Source of the DNA: Nitrospirota bacterium
GTDB lineage: Bacteria > Nitrospirota > Thermodesulfovibrionia > UBA6902
Reading direction: 5' to 3'
Assembly (NCBI GenBank): GCA_016215115.1
Contig: JACRLN010000014.1
Span: forward strand, 62,001 to 126,000
DNA length: 64,000 nucleotides
In this document: positions 1 to 7,446 of the stretch, in pieces
Numbering within the stretch: the stretch's first letter is position 1
How the letters are laid out: each line of letters begins with the position of its first letter
Made by a program: the position numbers and the translations under genes
The notes under the pieces: model-generated
The model's database searches: none
Told to the model about the DNA's origin: nothing
The model's input: the letters and a program-made list of their open reading frames with translations, nothing else

Positions 1-549
1 TTCTTTGGAGAGCGGACCCTCCAGGATGAGGTCCCAGGCTGGAAACGGCACTTCATCGTCAAGATTTTCTATAGGTTCTCTCCTGCCGGTGAAATTACTG
101 CTCCCATTTTTATACAAGATACCTTTTATGCCTTCAAAAGGAATACTGCCGCCGTCAAACTTTTCTACAACTTCAAGAAATGTCTGCTCTCCTTCATAAG
201 CAACTGCACAATCAATATCAAAATGGTCAAACAGTTCGTTTAATGAACTTGAAACGATCGGCCCTCCTACAACAATCGAGCCCCTTTTGTTTATTTTTCG
301 CACATTATCTATAATTTTTTTCAGATACAAGCCGTCTCTGTTTGTAGACGACAGGCCTACAATATCAGCATCCTTCAGCTTTTCAAAAACGTAATCCTCT
401 CTCTGCACTGAAAGGTCCAATATCTTTATGTTATCCTTGCCGGGCCTGTATTTCCTTAAATAACCGGCAAGATACATAAGACCCAAAGGCGGTGTCACTT
501 CAGGAATATCTACGGAGGGTTCCCTGACTTTTATTAAAGATATATTCAC
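1..549 (-). CDS. B12-binding radical SAM protein, N-terminal part (truncated by window edge)
   Basis: The reverse strand is open from a GTG at 549 to the window edge, giving 183 residues. The translation starts MNISLIKVREPSVDIPEV and continues with PPLGLMYLAGYL, GLSSTNRDG, IVVGGPIVSS and AYEGEQTF. This is the Rossmann-type cobalamin-binding domain that precedes the radical SAM core in families such as HpnR, BchE and P-methylases. The [4Fe-4S] CxxxCxxC motif would lie beyond the edge, so the reaction cannot be inferred. No strong ribosome binding site is visible and an upstream TTG at 588 is an alternative start. The gene is divergent from the cytochrome at 736. Confidence 0.75.
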   Translation of the reverse strand, partial: MNISLIKVREPSVDIPEVTPPLGLMYLAGYLRKYRPGKDNIKILDLSVQREDYVFEKLKDADIVGLSSTNRDGLYLKKIIDNVRKINKRGSIVVGGPIVSSSLNELFDHFDIDCAVAYEGEQTFLEVVEKFDGGSIPFEGIKGILYKNGSSNFTGRREPIENLDDEVPFPAWDLILEGPLSKE

Positions 550-618
550 GTTGAGGGTATTATAAGTTATCCAGGATTTACGGGTCAATGACGGTAATGC
601 GTAATAGAAGATTTTACC

Positions 619-649
619 TTGACATACAAGGCGTCCTTGGGTTTATAAT
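619..649 (+). promoter_or_regulatory. Putative sigma70-type promoter of the five-heme cytochrome
   Basis: TTGACA at 619-624 and TATAAT at 644-649 are both perfect hexamers, but separated by 19 bp, longer than the optimum of 17. They lie about 90 bp upstream of the cytochrome ATG at 736, which has a strong AGGAGGT at 726-732. No transcript evidence. Confidence 0.5.
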
Positions 650-735
650 AATTACCCTGTTGCTAATAATCCCTAAAATCTTTTCTTAGGGGAAAAATAG
701 GTAACCAATAAATCAAATAAAAAGAAGGAGGTAAC

Positions 736-1959
736 ATGAAGTTATTGCTTGTATTTATTCTAATTGTTTCTGCTGCTCTTGTCCCTCAACTGGCATTCTC
801 AGGGCAGGCCAAGACAATTGATGAACTTGTATCACCAGTAGATTCCACGCAGTGTGAAGGATGCCACACTGATATTCACGAAAACTGGTCCAAGTCATGG
901 CACTCTAAATCAATAACCGATCCACGCACTATAAGATCATTCAGAACATTTTTATTAAGCGGGGTTGATAAATTGCCCGGGGTAAAGAGAACCATGTTGA
1001 GAGATATGTGTCTCATGTGCCACGCGCCGATCGCTGCTTCGAACGCTTCTGATGAGCTTGCAGAGCAGATTGCAGGATTAATAGTGACCGCTGTTGATGA
1101 TAAAGATGCATCTAAAAAAGAGGCGGCAATAAAAGAACTTTCAAAGGTTAATATTAACTGTCTTACATGTCATGGCAATAAAACACCCGGAGGCCTGGGG
1201 GCCGGCCCGATGGAAGCGAATACAATTTACGGGCCCGGAGATGCAAAGAATCCTCCTCATAAAGACGCAATCGGTTTTAATACCATACAGTCGGCATACA
1301 TGAAAAAAGCCGAATTCTGCGCACCGTGTCACCACGGATGTCCGCCGGGTATGTCTTCAAAAGAATGCCCGACCCAATGGTCAGTTTATCAGGAACACTA
1401 TCTGGCACACGGCGGCAAGCAAACCTGCCAGGAATGCCATATGAAGGGTGAAGGCGGTGCAAGCCACAGGTTCCCCGGGATCTATGAGAAGGACTTTGCA
1501 CAGACTGCGATAGATATTCAATTAAGCGCAACACCGACCCGTAATTTTGATCATTTGAATAATACGTCATCACCTGCAGTTGTAATAAATGTACAGTTGA
1601 GAAACAACGCTGCGCATGACCTGCCGCATGGCTGAGTATTCATCCCAAAGGCGGCACTGGAAGTGACCGTGAAAGATCAGGACGGCAAGGTAGTATTTTC
1701 AAAAAGCAAAGAATATGAGGTCTATGACCTTCATCTGCCTTCAAACAAAAAAGGCTATGAAGGCTTTGACGATTGGGATCTGACTGCCATGACGCACATT
1801 AATTTAGGGCTTGAGCCTCTTGAAACAGATTCTCATACATTTGTAGTGCCCCTCAAGGCAGGCACCAAGTCTGTGGAGATTGAAGCCGCATACAAATTCA
1901 GCTATGAAGAAAGCGATACAGCAACCTGGAAAAAGGTGAGCAAAAAGATAGAATTTTAA
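736..1959 (+). CDS. Secreted five-heme cytochrome c, frame crossed by UGA at 1633 (possible selenoprotein)
   Basis: A signal peptide (residues 1-22) is followed by five CxxCH heme sites with first Cys at residues 40, 92, 142, 195 and 231, so the protein should be a periplasmic or surface electron carrier. The open frame stops at a TGA (1633-1635, codon 300) and resumes in exactly the same frame for 107 sensible residues (VFIPKAALEVTVKDQDGK...) to a TAA at 1959. The downstream half has beta-sandwich character, no heme motifs and no start or ribosome binding site of its own, so one 407-residue protein is the natural reading. The UGA replaces the residue after HDLPHG, where related cytochromes with an LPTG-like motif can carry Cys (recollection, not checked). 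A hairpin downstream of the UGA resembles a bacterial SECIS. Alternatives are a nonsense mutation or sequencing error. A strong terminator follows. Confidence 0.7.
1651..1670 (+). promoter_or_regulatory. SECIS-like hairpin downstream of in-frame UGA
   Basis: Bases 1655-1658 (CACT) pair with 1662-1665 (AGTG) around a three-base GGA loop; below a single bulged A (1666), 1651-1654 (GCGG) pair with 1667-1670 (CCGT, last pair G-U). The loop lies 23 bases after the UGA and begins with two G. This fits the usual description of bacterial SECIS elements: a small apical loop with G in its first two bases, 16-37 bases from UGA. The E. coli fdhF element has its bulge (U) on the other side, so the match is in shape, not sequence. 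Confidence 0.45.
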
Positions 1960-1983
1960 CCTTCAGACCGGTCTGAAAATCCA

Positions 1984-2020
1984 GGGGCTTTGTTCAGGTC
2001 ATTGAACAGAGCCCTTTTTC
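1984..2020 (+). terminator. Rho-independent terminator after cytochrome
   Basis: A 12-bp stem (1985-1996 with 2003-2014, one G-T wobble) closes a six-base loop and is followed by TTTTTCTTT. It ends the cytochrome transcript. A perfect 16-bp palindrome (1962-1977) lies between the stop codon and this stem. Confidence 0.85.
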
Positions 2021-2154
2021 TTTGCAGGCAAAGGATGGGAAGAATCGTTTATCAAAAAAATGCTTTTAAGTCACGAATCGACGCGAATAATTGAGAAGTT
2101 ATAATCCGCAAACTCATAATCCTTCTGGTGAAGAGTACTATCTGTCTTAGCTAT

Positions 2155-2190
2155 GGTAATTCATTCGTGTTTATTCGTGTTCATTCGTGG
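2155..2190. repeat. Ten-bp tandem micro-array (CACGAATGAA type)
   Basis: On the reverse strand this reads CACGAATGAA, CACGAATAAA, CACGAATGAA: three near-identical decamers. It belongs to the same style of short array as those at 6945, 24420 and 60041. The rest of the 330-base space 1960-2292 holds the terminator and the promoter at 2220; I see no gene in it. Confidence 0.6.
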
Positions 2191-2219
2191 CTACTGCCGT
2201 ATTTTAGGTTTGTATGTGA

Positions 2220-2249
2220 TTGACTTTATAATTTTAGATTCTTTATTAT
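2220..2249 (+). promoter_or_regulatory. Putative promoter of radical SAM gene
   Basis: TTGACT (2220-2225) and TATTAT (2244-2249), 18 bp apart, lie about 45 bp upstream of the ATG at 2293. Sequence match only. Confidence 0.4.
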
Positions 2250-2292
2250 TAACAAATTCAAACTAAGACCGGGTAAAAACATATCTTTTCCG

Positions 2293-3897
2293 ATGAAGTG
2301 CCTACTAATTTCACTACAATCCAATGCCTATGTAACAGGCTTAAAATATATAGCAGCTAATGTTCGAGACAAAGGACACGATGTTAAAATATTGCTTTTA
2401 CCCGGCTACCTGGAACCAACGCTGCATCCTGAAATAGTAAATTTTATCCGTGACTATAACCCTGATCTGATCGGTATAAGCCTTATGGCTATTGAATTTT
2501 ATCCTGCCAAAAACCTGACCCGCCTTTTAAGAGAAAGCTTTCAGATTCCAATAATATGGGGTGGGGTGCAAGTAACGGTTGCTCCTGATAATTGCATGAA
2601 GTATGCAGACTATATATGCATTGGTGAGGGAGAAAGGGTTGTTGTTTCATTACTTGACCATCTGTACGATAAAAGCAGAGATCTCGTTCCTGATATTCCA
2701 GGCATATGGGTTCGTCACAAAGGGGAAATAATAAAGCAGCCTGACAGGCCTCTCGAGATGAACCTCGACAGTTTGCCATTTCAGGAATATCTCCCCGGTT
2801 ATTACTATGTATTTCATAACAATAAGATATATAATTTTTGTCAGCATCCCAAACTCTTCAGAAGATATGCGTTATATGGGGGCACCTGCCACCTGATGAT
2901 GACAACACGGGGCTGTCCGTTTAATTGTGGATATTGTGCCAACAGTTCGCTTACAAAAGTATTCGGGAGAAAGGTAAGGGAAAGGTCTGTTGAAAACTGT
3001 ATTGAAGAATTGAAAATGGTGAAAAAAGACCCCTACGTTCTGTATATAAATTTTGAGGACGATTGTTTCTTTGTTCATGACATGGAGTGGATCCGGAAAT
3101 TTTGCGATGAATACAAGAAATACATAAACCTGCCATTTATGGTGCGTGCAATCCCCACAATGCTTGACAGGGAAAAGCTTTTAATGCTCAAAGATGCGGG
3201 ATTAAGCGTGATTGTCATGGGTATTCAGACAGGAAGTGACCACGTAAATTTCGATATTTATAACAGGAAAGTGCCTTTTTCATCTGTTATTCAGGCCAAT
3301 AAATTAATTTCTGAGAGTAAGGCGGCCCCATATTACGAGATGATAGTGGATAATCCTTATGAAACAGAAGAGGATGAGATGGAAAGTATCAATTCTATGG
3401 CTCAATTGAAAAGACCATATACTATTTCACTGGCCCATCTTACTTTCTTCCCGGGAACCCCTCTAACTGAAAAGGCGGTAGGGGAAAAGTTGGTAGACCC
3501 CGATGCATATCTCACACGATACATGGTAAAGATTGACAAGACATATTTCAATAAACTCCTTTATATGACACCTTACATTCCGCGCTTTTCAATTAAGTAT
3601 TTAAATAAAACAAAGGCGACACGTAATGCAATTCATATTTTTCTTACCGGCATCCTTTTTTTTATTGTCAAGAGAACCGTAGAGCCTGCAGTATTTTTCT
3701 TTGTTATAACGCGTGGATTGAATTACAACGTAAACTGGACCTGCCGGACCGTTATGAGCAACTGGAAGACCGCTCTTGCAAAACTCCTTTTTAATTTCCT
3801 CGGGAAAGGAGATATGGAGTTTGACGAACGGCTTGAATTGGCAAAGAAAAACATGCCTACCCTCTTTGAGAAAGATTCCCATATCTTTTCTAAATAG
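2293..3897 (+). CDS. B12-binding domain radical SAM protein
   Basis: The 534-residue protein has an N-terminal cobalamin-binding Rossmann domain (about residues 1-150, with GISLMA, IIWGGVQ and ICIGEGE segments) and a radical SAM core whose cluster motif CPFNCGYC is at residues 208-215. The ELP3/MiaB-like barrel follows (IQTGSD near 315). Such enzymes use SAM and often methylcobalamin for methyl transfer or ring chemistry; the substrate cannot be read from sequence. The last 130 residues include a hydrophobic stretch (IFLTGILFFIVKRT) that could associate with the membrane, often seen in lipid- or hopanoid-modifying members. No convincing ribosome binding site is visible. Not in an operon with the downstream isc genes. 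Confidence 0.85.
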   Translation: MKCLLISLQSNAYVTGLKYIAANVRDKGHDVKILLLPGYLEPTLHPEIVNFIRDYNPDLIGISLMAIEFYPAKNLTRLLRESFQIPIIWGGVQVTVAPDNCMKYADYICIGEGERVVVSLLDHLYDKSRDLVPDIPGIWVRHKGEIIKQPDRPLEMNLDSLPFQEYLPGYYYVFHNNKIYNFCQHPKLFRRYALYGGTCHLMMTTRGCPFNCGYCANSSLTKVFGRKVRERSVENCIEELKMVKKDPYVLYINFEDDCFFVHDMEWIRKFCDEYKKYINLPFMVRAIPTMLDREKLLMLKDAGLSVIVMGIQTGSDHVNFDIYNRKVPFSSVIQANKLISESKAAPYYEMIVDNPYETEEDEMESINSMAQLKRPYTISLAHLTFFPGTPLTEKAVGEKLVDPDAYLTRYMVKIDKTYFNKLLYMTPYIPRFSIKYLNKTKATRNAIHIFLTGILFFIVKRTVEPAVFFFVITRGLNYNVNWTCRTVMSNWKTALAKLLFNFLGKGDMEFDERLELAKKNMPTLFEKDSHIFSK

Positions 3898-3929
3898 TAT
3901 TTGTTTATAAATTGCTATTTTTTATTTTT

Positions 3930-4036
3930 GTCATGCCCGAAGCCTGCCCTCAAATGTCGTAATCGGGGGTCTTTAATCGGGCATCCAGAACTTATTTAAA
4001 AGACTAGATTCCCGCTCAACAGACTGCGGGAATGAC
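3930..4036. repeat. Palindromic GTCATNCCCG element, copy a
   Basis: One of eleven dispersed elements in this window. Each complete copy has two hairpin arms, GTCATTCCCG...CGGGAATCCAG and CTGGATTCCCG...CGGGAATGAC, that are also inverted repeats of each other. This copy has one arm in the variant GTCATGCCCGA / TCGGGCATCCAG and an enlarged left loop. The arm type resembles neisserial dRS3/NIME and REP repeats. Confidence 0.75.
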
Positions 4037-4124
4037 GCTTCAGTGTTTGACTTTATGGACAGACTCTAAATAAGCACAATTTTATTATATCCGGAAAATG
4101 CGCATTTTAAGTTTATAATAATAC

Positions 4125-4153
4125 TTGACAATTTTAGTAAACCATTATATTCT
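4125..4153 (+). promoter_or_regulatory. Promoter of the isc operon, predicting a leaderless mRNA
   Basis: TTGACA (4125-4130), a 17-bp spacer and TATTCT (4148-4153). A start 7 bp downstream of the -10 box falls at about 4160, the A of the iscR-like ATG, and there is no Shine-Dalgarno sequence. The regulator probably also binds here, as Rrf2/IscR proteins are commonly autoregulated. Confidence 0.5.
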
Positions 4154-4159
4154 ATTTTT

Positions 4160-4585
4160 ATGCTCAGGTTATCAACAAAAGGACAATACGGCGTTCGTGC
4201 CATGTTTGAATTAGCTAAAAATTATCAAAAAGGCCTTTTGACAATCAAGGAAATTTCTGAGCGGCAGGATGTCTCTGTTGCATATCTCGAACAATTACTC
4301 AACAAACTGCGCAGGGCAAAGCTTATAAAAAGTCAGAAAGGTCCGGGCGGCGGCTATGTTATAAACAAAAAACCGGAGGAAATCAGTATCGGCATGATTC
4401 TGAATGCCCTTGAAGGACCTGTAACCATTACACACTGCCTCGGGCCCAGAGCTAAAGGATGCAATCGCGTTGAGGGATGTGTTGCAAGATTATTATGGAA
4501 ATCTCTTGGCGAAAAAATAGAAAACTTTCTCGGAACAATAAGCCTCAATGACTTAATTAATGAAGAGCTTAAGATAAAGAGGTAA
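4160..4585 (+). CDS. iscR: Rrf2/IscR-family Fe-S sensing regulator
   Basis: The 141-residue protein is a typical Rrf2 winged-helix regulator: it opens MLRLSTKGQYGVRAMFELA, has the recognition helix region SVAYLEQLLNKLRRAKLIKS and the GPGGGYVI wing. Cys93, Cys101 and Cys107 match the three-Cys cluster of IscR (92/98/104 in E. coli), so it likely binds an Fe-S cluster and adjusts the operon to cluster demand. It is the first gene of iscR - tusA-like - iscS-like - iscU, with a gap of only 4 bases to the next gene. The promoter position suggests leaderless translation. CymR-like function is less likely because of the three Cys. Confidence 0.88.
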   Translation: MLRLSTKGQYGVRAMFELAKNYQKGLLTIKEISERQDVSVAYLEQLLNKLRRAKLIKSQKGPGGGYVINKKPEEISIGMILNALEGPVTITHCLGPRAKGCNRVEGCVARLLWKSLGEKIENFLGTISLNDLINEELKIKR

Positions 4586-4589
4586 AAAA

Positions 4590-4895
4590 TTGTCAGCAGC
4601 GGAGGTTATAACAAACTTGCAGGACGTTGCCAGGCTTAAATTTCTTGACAAACCTATATACGCAGACGCAACAACTGATATAATTTATATGATGTGCCCG
4701 ATGCATTTGCTTACTATTGAGGATAAGATCAAGGAAATTAACACAGGAGAAATCCTGTCCATTCTTACAGACTACGACGGGGCGCTTGAAGATATCCCCG
4801 GATGGTGTAATAAAACAGGAAACGAATTCATGGGGATTTATGAAGACACGGATCATTATAAATTCTTTATAAGAAAGGTTAAGGAGTCAAAATGA
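4590..4895 (+). CDS. TusA-like sulfur carrier protein
   Basis: The 101-residue product starts at a TTG at 4590 preceded by AGAGGT (4579-4584). From residue 36 it reads CPMHLLTIEDKI, then INTGEILSILTDYDGALEDI, PGWCNKTGNEF and a terminal YKFFIRKV. This is the TusA/SirA fold: active-site CPxP-like motif (here CPMH), the Gly-Glu strand, the DIP segment and the final beta strand. TusA proteins carry persulfide sulfur. Its four-base overlap (ATGA) with the IscS-like gene implies translational coupling and a role in delivering or accepting sulfur in this Fe-S system. The 35-residue N-terminal extension is longer than usual for TusA. Confidence 0.72.
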   Translation: MSAAEVITNLQDVARLKFLDKPIYADATTDIIYMMCPMHLLTIEDKIKEINTGEILSILTDYDGALEDIPGWCNKTGNEFMGIYEDTDHYKFFIRKVKESK

Positions 4896-6088
4896 AAACT
4901 ATATATCTTGACCATGTGGCAACAAATCCATTGAACCCTGAAGTCCTGGAAGCAATGCTTCCATATTTCAGGGAACGTTACGGAAATCCACTAAGCCTTT
5001 ACGAACCCGGGATGAAGGCAAGAGAGGCTATTGAAAATGCACGGGAAAGCACTGCATCGCTGATAAACGCCAAATCAAAGGAGATAATCTTTACTGCCAG
5101 CGGCGCTGAAGCCAATAACTTTGCATTAAAAGGCATTGCATACGCCAATCAGAATAAAGGTAAGCACCTCATCATTTCCAGGATCGAACATCACTCGATT
5201 TTAAACACTGCGCGTTTTCTCGAAAAATCAGGGTTTGCCGTAACTTATCTCCCCGTAGACAAATATGGAACTGTCAATCCTGAAGACGTTGAAAAGGCAA
5301 TCACCAAAGAAACTATTTTGATCTCAATCATCCATGCAAGTCCTGAAATCGGCACCATTGAACCCATTGCGGAAATCAGTAAGATTGCAAAACAGAAAGG
5401 TGTAGTCCTGCACACAGATGCCGTTGCATCTGTCGGTAATATCCCTGTTGATGTCCAGTCGCTCGGTATTGATCTCCTGTCTTTTGCAGCACATCAGTTT
5501 TATGGTCCAAAGGGAGCCGCGGCAATTTACGTTAAGGAAGGAATGCGGATAGTGCCCCTGATTTATGGAGGAATACAGGAAGGAGGGAGAAGGGCCGGAA
5601 CTGAAAATGTCCCTGCAATCGTCGGGATGGGGAAAGCGGCAGAGCTCGCAAGAATTAATATACAGAAACGTATAGACCATATTATGCCGTTGAGGGACCA
5701 ACTAATAAGTAATGCATTGAAGATTGATAAAATTATCCTTACAGGGCATCCGGAACAGAGGCTTCCAGGCCACGCAAGTTTCGTAGTTGAATATATAGAA
5801 GGTGAAGCCATGCTTCTGCTCCTTGCAGCAAAAGGTATTTATTGTGCAAGCGGTTCCGCATGCAGTTCAAAGGCATTAAAAGCCTCGCCTGTTCTTATAT
5901 CAATCGGAATCCCTGCACACCTCGCACAGGGTTCGGTTGTTTTTACTCTTGGAGAAGATACCACAGAAGATAATATAAATTATTTCAACGAAACATTTCC
6001 TCAGATTATCTCACGACTGAGGGAAATATCCCCTTATGCCAAAGGATGGGAAGGAATGGAGGGTTCATCATGTACAGTGAAAAAGTAA
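4892..6088 (+). CDS. iscS: IscS/NifS-like protein lacking the PLP-binding lysine
   Basis: The 398-residue protein aligns by eye along class V aminotransferase cysteine desulfurases: IYLDHVATNP start, EIGTIEPI, LHTDAV, FYGPKGAA, GRRAGTENVPAIVG and the sulfur-accepting loop CASGSACSS with Cys324. But the lysine that forms the Schiff base with PLP (SGHK in E. coli IscS) is Gln202 here (AAHQFYGPKG; codon CAG). Other cofactor contacts also differ: ASPEIG where IscS has NNEIG, DAVAS where IscS has DATQS, and ASGAEAN for SGATESN. Length and loop Cys are intact and the frame is clean, so this is not ordinary decay. Archaeoglobus fulgidus IscS is a precedent: it has Asp here and no PLP. The protein probably acts as a scaffold partner or sulfur relay for IscU rather than a desulfurase. 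Confidence 0.9.
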   Translation: MKTIYLDHVATNPLNPEVLEAMLPYFRERYGNPLSLYEPGMKAREAIENARESTASLINAKSKEIIFTASGAEANNFALKGIAYANQNKGKHLIISRIEHHSILNTARFLEKSGFAVTYLPVDKYGTVNPEDVEKAITKETILISIIHASPEIGTIEPIAEISKIAKQKGVVLHTDAVASVGNIPVDVQSLGIDLLSFAAHQFYGPKGAAAIYVKEGMRIVPLIYGGIQEGGRRAGTENVPAIVGMGKAAELARINIQKRIDHIMPLRDQLISNALKIDKIILTGHPEQRLPGHASFVVEYIEGEAMLLLLAAKGIYCASGSACSSKALKASPVLISIGIPAHLAQGSVVFTLGEDTTEDNINYFNETFPQIISRLREISPYAKGWEGMEGSSCTVKK

Positions 6089-6441
6089 TGGATCATTTTA
6101 CAAATCCCCGGAATGTCGGAGAAATGACTGATGCGCATGGAATAGGGGTTGAAGGCAATCCCGTATGCGGCGACGTGATGAAAATTTATATTAAGGTTAA
6201 TGATGACAAAATAGTCGATGCAAAATTCCAGACCTTCGGATGCGGCGCTGCGATCGCAGTATCAAGCATGGTAACAGAAATGGTTAAAGGCATGACACTT
6301 GAAGAGGCATTGAAGATAACAAAAGCCTCTCTTGCCGAAGCGCTTGACGGCCTCCCTCCTCAGAAAATGCACTGCTCGAATCTTGGCGCTGACGCCCTTC
6401 GCAAGGCTATTGAGGATTACAGGAGTAAACAGGGGAAATAA
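6070..6441 (+). CDS. iscU: Fe-S cluster scaffold IscU
   Basis: The start at 6070 is set by GGAGGG at 6058-6063 and by the conserved MYSEKVMDHFTNPRNVG opening; it overlaps the 3' end of the IscS-like gene by 19 bases. The 123-residue protein keeps all cluster ligands: Cys33 and Asp35 in NPVCGDV, Cys58 in FGCGAA and Cys102 in KMHCSNL, with LPPQKMH before the last Cys. It should assemble [2Fe-2S] clusters with sulfur from the upstream proteins and iron. No hscA, hscB, fdx or iscA follow, so the system is minimal. Confidence 0.95.
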   Translation: MYSEKVMDHFTNPRNVGEMTDAHGIGVEGNPVCGDVMKIYIKVNDDKIVDAKFQTFGCGAAIAVSSMVTEMVKGMTLEEALKITKASLAEALDGLPPQKMHCSNLGADALRKAIEDYRSKQGK

Positions 6442-6448
6442 GATAAAT

Positions 6449-6540
6449 AACCACAGAGAACACAGGGAAATTCATTTTAAATTGCAAAATTATCAATTAT
6501 CATTTTAAATCTTAAATGATAATTTTGCATTGATAAATTT
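6449..6540. repeat. Intergenic repeat with inverted arms
   Basis: It starts with CCACAGAGAACACAGGG, a 9-mer array of the type seen near 60041, then has a perfect 13-bp inverted repeat (6483-6495 with 6517-6529, TGCAAAATTATCA). It fills the space between iscU and mqnD. Confidence 0.5.
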
Positions 6541-6588
6541 GCAATGATATCTTTCTCCATGTCTTCTATTATTAATCGCATTATTAAT

Positions 6589-7425
6589 ATGAAAACCCTC
6601 ACCCTCGGTTACTCCCCCTGTCCTAACGATACATTTATCTTCTATGCACTGATTCACAGGCGAATCGATACCAGTGATTTCAAGTTCAAAGAAATTCTCC
6701 TCGATGTTGAGACCCTGAATCAGAAGGCATTGAATGCAGATTTGGACTTAACAAAAATCTCATACCATGCATTCGGCCATTTACGGGATAAATACTGTTT
6801 GCTAAGAGCAGGAGGGGCGCTTGGAAAAGGATGCGGCCCGCTTGTCGTGGCAAAGCATGACTATTCAATGGAGGAGTTGCGGGGAAAAAAGATTGCCATC
6901 CCCGGAAAACTGACAACAGCATTTCTCCTTTTACAACTTTTCGATTCTGCCTTCTGCCTTCTGCCTTCTGCCTTTGTAGAAATGCCTTTTCACAAAATCA
7001 TGGATGCTGTGGCAAAAGAAGAAGTTGACGCCGGCTTGATAATCCATGAAAGCAGATTCACATATCCTTCATATGGATTAAAGCAGGTTTTAGACCTCGG
7101 CGAATGGTGGGAAAAAGATACAGGACTCCCTATTCCGCTTGGATGCGTTATTGCAAAGCAGGCTCTTGGTGAAAGCATGAATATAAGAATTAATGCACTA
7201 ATCAGACAGAGTGTTGAATATGCCTTTAAAAACAGAAGCGAGCCCGCTGAGTACATTAAGAAACACTCACAGGAACTTTCCGATGAAGTTATTAACCGGC
7301 ACATCGACCTGTATGTAAACGATTATTCTCTCGATATCGGGCAAGATGGCGAAAAAGCGGTAAAAGAACTTTTGTCACGTGCAGAAGACGCAGGGATTAT
7401 TCCGAAAGCAAAATTTCAATACTAA
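6589..7425 (+). CDS. mqnD: 1,4-dihydroxy-6-naphthoate synthase MqnD (futalosine menaquinone pathway)
   Basis: The start at 6589 (MKTLTLGYSPCPNDTFIFYA) gives 278 residues, close to the usual length for MqnD, a periplasmic-binding-protein-like enzyme that cleaves cyclic dehypoxanthine futalosine to the menaquinone precursor. Supporting segments are the SPCPNDTF motif, LTKISYHAFG, GCGPLVV, IPGKLTTAFLLL, EMPFHKIMDAV and IHESRFTY. The pathway points to menaquinone-based anaerobic respiration. Oddity: 6945-6972 consists of four perfect TTCTGCC heptamers, encoding FDSAFCLLPSAF between LLLQL and VEMPF; this seems to be a repeat array that became coding sequence in a surface loop. The gene stands alone, convergent with the minus-strand set that follows. 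Confidence 0.88.
   Translation: MKTLTLGYSPCPNDTFIFYALIHRRIDTSDFKFKEILLDVETLNQKALNADLDLTKISYHAFGHLRDKYCLLRAGGALGKGCGPLVVAKHDYSMEELRGKKIAIPGKLTTAFLLLQLFDSAFCLLPSAFVEMPFHKIMDAVAKEEVDAGLIIHESRFTYPSYGLKQVLDLGEWWEKDTGLPIPLGCVIAKQALGESMNIRINALIRQSVEYAFKNRSEPAEYIKKHSQELSDEVINRHIDLYVNDYSLDIGQDGEKAVKELLSRAEDAGIIPKAKFQY
6945..6972 (+). repeat. Heptamer micro-array (TTCTGCC x4) inside mqnD
   Basis: Four perfect tandem copies of TTCTGCC, in a coding region, without breaking the frame. Same heptameric style as the intergenic arrays. Confidence 0.9.
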
Positions 7426-7446
7426 TTCTACCCCAAATATCCTGTC

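Noticed and set aside
1663-1959. Second half of the cytochrome as a separate gene from GTG 1663
   Set aside because: No ribosome binding site, the frame is identical to that upstream, and coding continues smoothly through the UGA.
6945-6972. Tandem repeats considered as a CRISPR array
   Set aside because: Units are 7 bp and directly abutting, without spacers; no cas gene is present in the window.
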